A DNA stretch of 64,000 nt from Bugula neritina. Lineage: Eukaryota > Bryozoa > Gymnolaemata > Cheilostomatida > Bugulidae. Numbering within the stretch: position 1 is the stretch's first letter; every line of letters begins with the position of its first letter. This document shows positions 62,550 through 64,000 of the stretch, one piece after another. The notes under the pieces were generated by a model. It was not told the DNA's origin. It did not search any database and worked only from the letters and a program-made list of their open reading frames with translations. Made by a program: the position numbers and the translations under genes. The DNA lies in NCBI GenBank assembly GCA_964035545.1, contig OZ037772.1:6468889-6532888 (forward strand), written 5' to 3'.

Positions 62550-64000
62550 AGAACAGCTGGATCTTATAAGTTATAAGCTATATCCTTGGGATGTTTTAAT
62601 TGAATGCACAGATTTGTACATATCATTAATGATTGATGTGCGAATAAAGTTCATTGACATCAAAATATACTGCGTCTCAACTCTTATGACCTATTTCTTA
62701 TTTTATATTAATGTATGTTTTTTTTGATGGTTTGTGTGATTTAACTTGAATGGCAGTTTGATTATTCAATGTAACAGTATAGATTGCTGAAAATTGCTTT
62801 AAAACATTCCACCATTTTGCAATTTGGAAAAACTTACTAATTGAAATAAGTTAAACTCTATTCAAACTAACCATGAATAGCCTGATAATATGCTTGTTTT
62901 TATAGACTGGGAATTTAAAAACTTACCTGCACAAACAGATGCGTATAGTGAGCAGGTAAACACAGTGATATGCTTGCCTCTATAACAAGATGTATAGCTG
63001 GAGGTCTCTTTGTAAGAACCTGTATTGATAGAATACTGTAAATAGAGCGTTCACTCTGTATATGCAAAACAACAACAGCTACACAAGCAGTACAAGTAGC
63101 ACAAGCTCTAGTATCAAATGTTGGCAACCAAATAATAATCCAGCTCATTCAAATATTTTTATTGTAATCAAGAGATTACAAAATATATAATACCTGTTTC
63201 CATGGCAACAAAAAAACTATTTTTATATTGTGTTATTATAATCCAAGTGTTGATCTATAACCAACATTAAGCAAGAAAAATGTGCCTTGTGCACCCAATT
63301 TTGGTCACTTGTAAATAATTTTCAATTCTGAGTTTAGAAGTGTTTACAAAATGTCGTATTTCACAATTTAGTTTTGGCCTTAACTTCAGGAACTTCGTTT
63401 CCTTGTATGATTCTAGCAGGTTGAGTTCAAACCATTTTGCTGTCAAAAATAATTTATGTTTCAAGCCAAGCAATACATTTGCATTCATGTCATAACATTA
63501 TATATCTATAATCAAAATCTACTGTAGATCACAACCAGCTAAGCATAACCTATCAGTATTTAAATTACATAGCCCATGGTTCTTAAACTATAATGTTAGC
63601 AGTGAATAATATGAAGCCTTTTACAGCGAAAGAGACCTAAGGCTATAAATAGTCAAGTGGGGAAAAACTGCTTATATGATACCTAGCCTTTGTTATGATA
63701 AAAGTCAAAATTTGTAATTCCTATTTTACCCGAATAAATTCAAACTGTAGGTATATGTTACAATCACATGCATCTCGAACCCTGACAATGAGTTCTCCTA
63801 TATAAACTTTTTCACATCAAATTATGCTAAAAACATGATGACTTTGAGAAGTTTTGAACTAAAGTAGACGACTATAGTAACTATGTCACCGCAGCCACTT
63901 GATCTGGGAATAACTGCTCTGATGAAATAATTGAGAAAAAGCCTGTGTTCTATATTAAAATGTAGCAAAACCAGTTTCCATGCATGAGAATTTCAACATA
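62550..64000. other. 5' flank of C4-like copy 2 and edge of the duplication
   Basis: 62520-63240 matches 47745-48410 upstream of copy 1 (shared 'ataatacctgtttc' and 'agcctgtatt' phrases), after which similarity ends. 63250-63900 has no recognisable gene. 63903-63970 resembles the short dispersed repeat at 4430-4510. Confidence 0.55.

Noticed and set aside
62138-62551. Three overlapping His/Cys-rich frames of 116-137 aa
   Set aside because: All come from the ~31-bp minisatellite, whose unit lacks stops in three frames. No start context or domain.

Overview
The window is animal genomic DNA: AT-rich, with GT-AG introns of roughly 0.1 to 10 kb, many short dispersed repeats and minisatellites, and no bacterial-style operons. 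A short-chain collagen C4-type extracellular domain, a KY/hillarin-type protein and a SINE with a core resembling the cephalopod-type (Ceph) SINE core point to a ciliated lophotrochozoan-like invertebrate. The species cannot be fixed from the sequence.

Layout. (1) 616-18658, minus strand: the 5' part of a gene for a single-pass receptor (signal peptide, Ig/FN3-like ectodomain, Cys-rich segment, transmembrane helix). Its cytoplasmic part lies off the left edge. Its 10.3-kb first intron holds a 3.5-kb transposon-derived palindrome: two arms of about 0.87 kb around the remains of a THAP/HTH transposase. (2) 19-23 kb: repeat-rich, gene-poor DNA. (3) 23587-28910, minus strand: a complete six-exon CFAP77 gene (ciliary axoneme protein, 266 aa). 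(4) 32768-42886, plus strand: a complete 15-exon gene for a 739-aa KY/hillarin-like protein with an N-myristoylation signal, a transglutaminase-like fold whose catalytic Cys position is Pro, and a C-terminal helical module like the dynein heavy-chain stalk. (5) 43854-47350, minus strand: a six-exon type II membrane protein with a short-chain collagen C4-like ectodomain (copy 1), tail-to-tail with the KY gene. (6) 48.4-63.2 kb: duplicated relatives of the KY + C4-like block. First comes a fragmentary copy (KY intron 8 and intergenic pieces). Next is an unrelated 291-aa multi-pass membrane protein gene with one coding exon (50897-51772). Last comes a second block with a broken KY copy (52410-54308) and an apparently intact second C4-like gene (55624-61879).

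The C4-like paralogues differ informatively. Copy 1 has an expanded octapeptide stalk and a GC-AG first intron of 106 bp. Copy 2 has one repeat unit and a GT-AG first intron swollen to 2 kb by nested inverted-repeat elements. Gene structures were built by hand from splice sites and reading phase. All exon phases are mutually consistent, but no alignment or transcript evidence was available.
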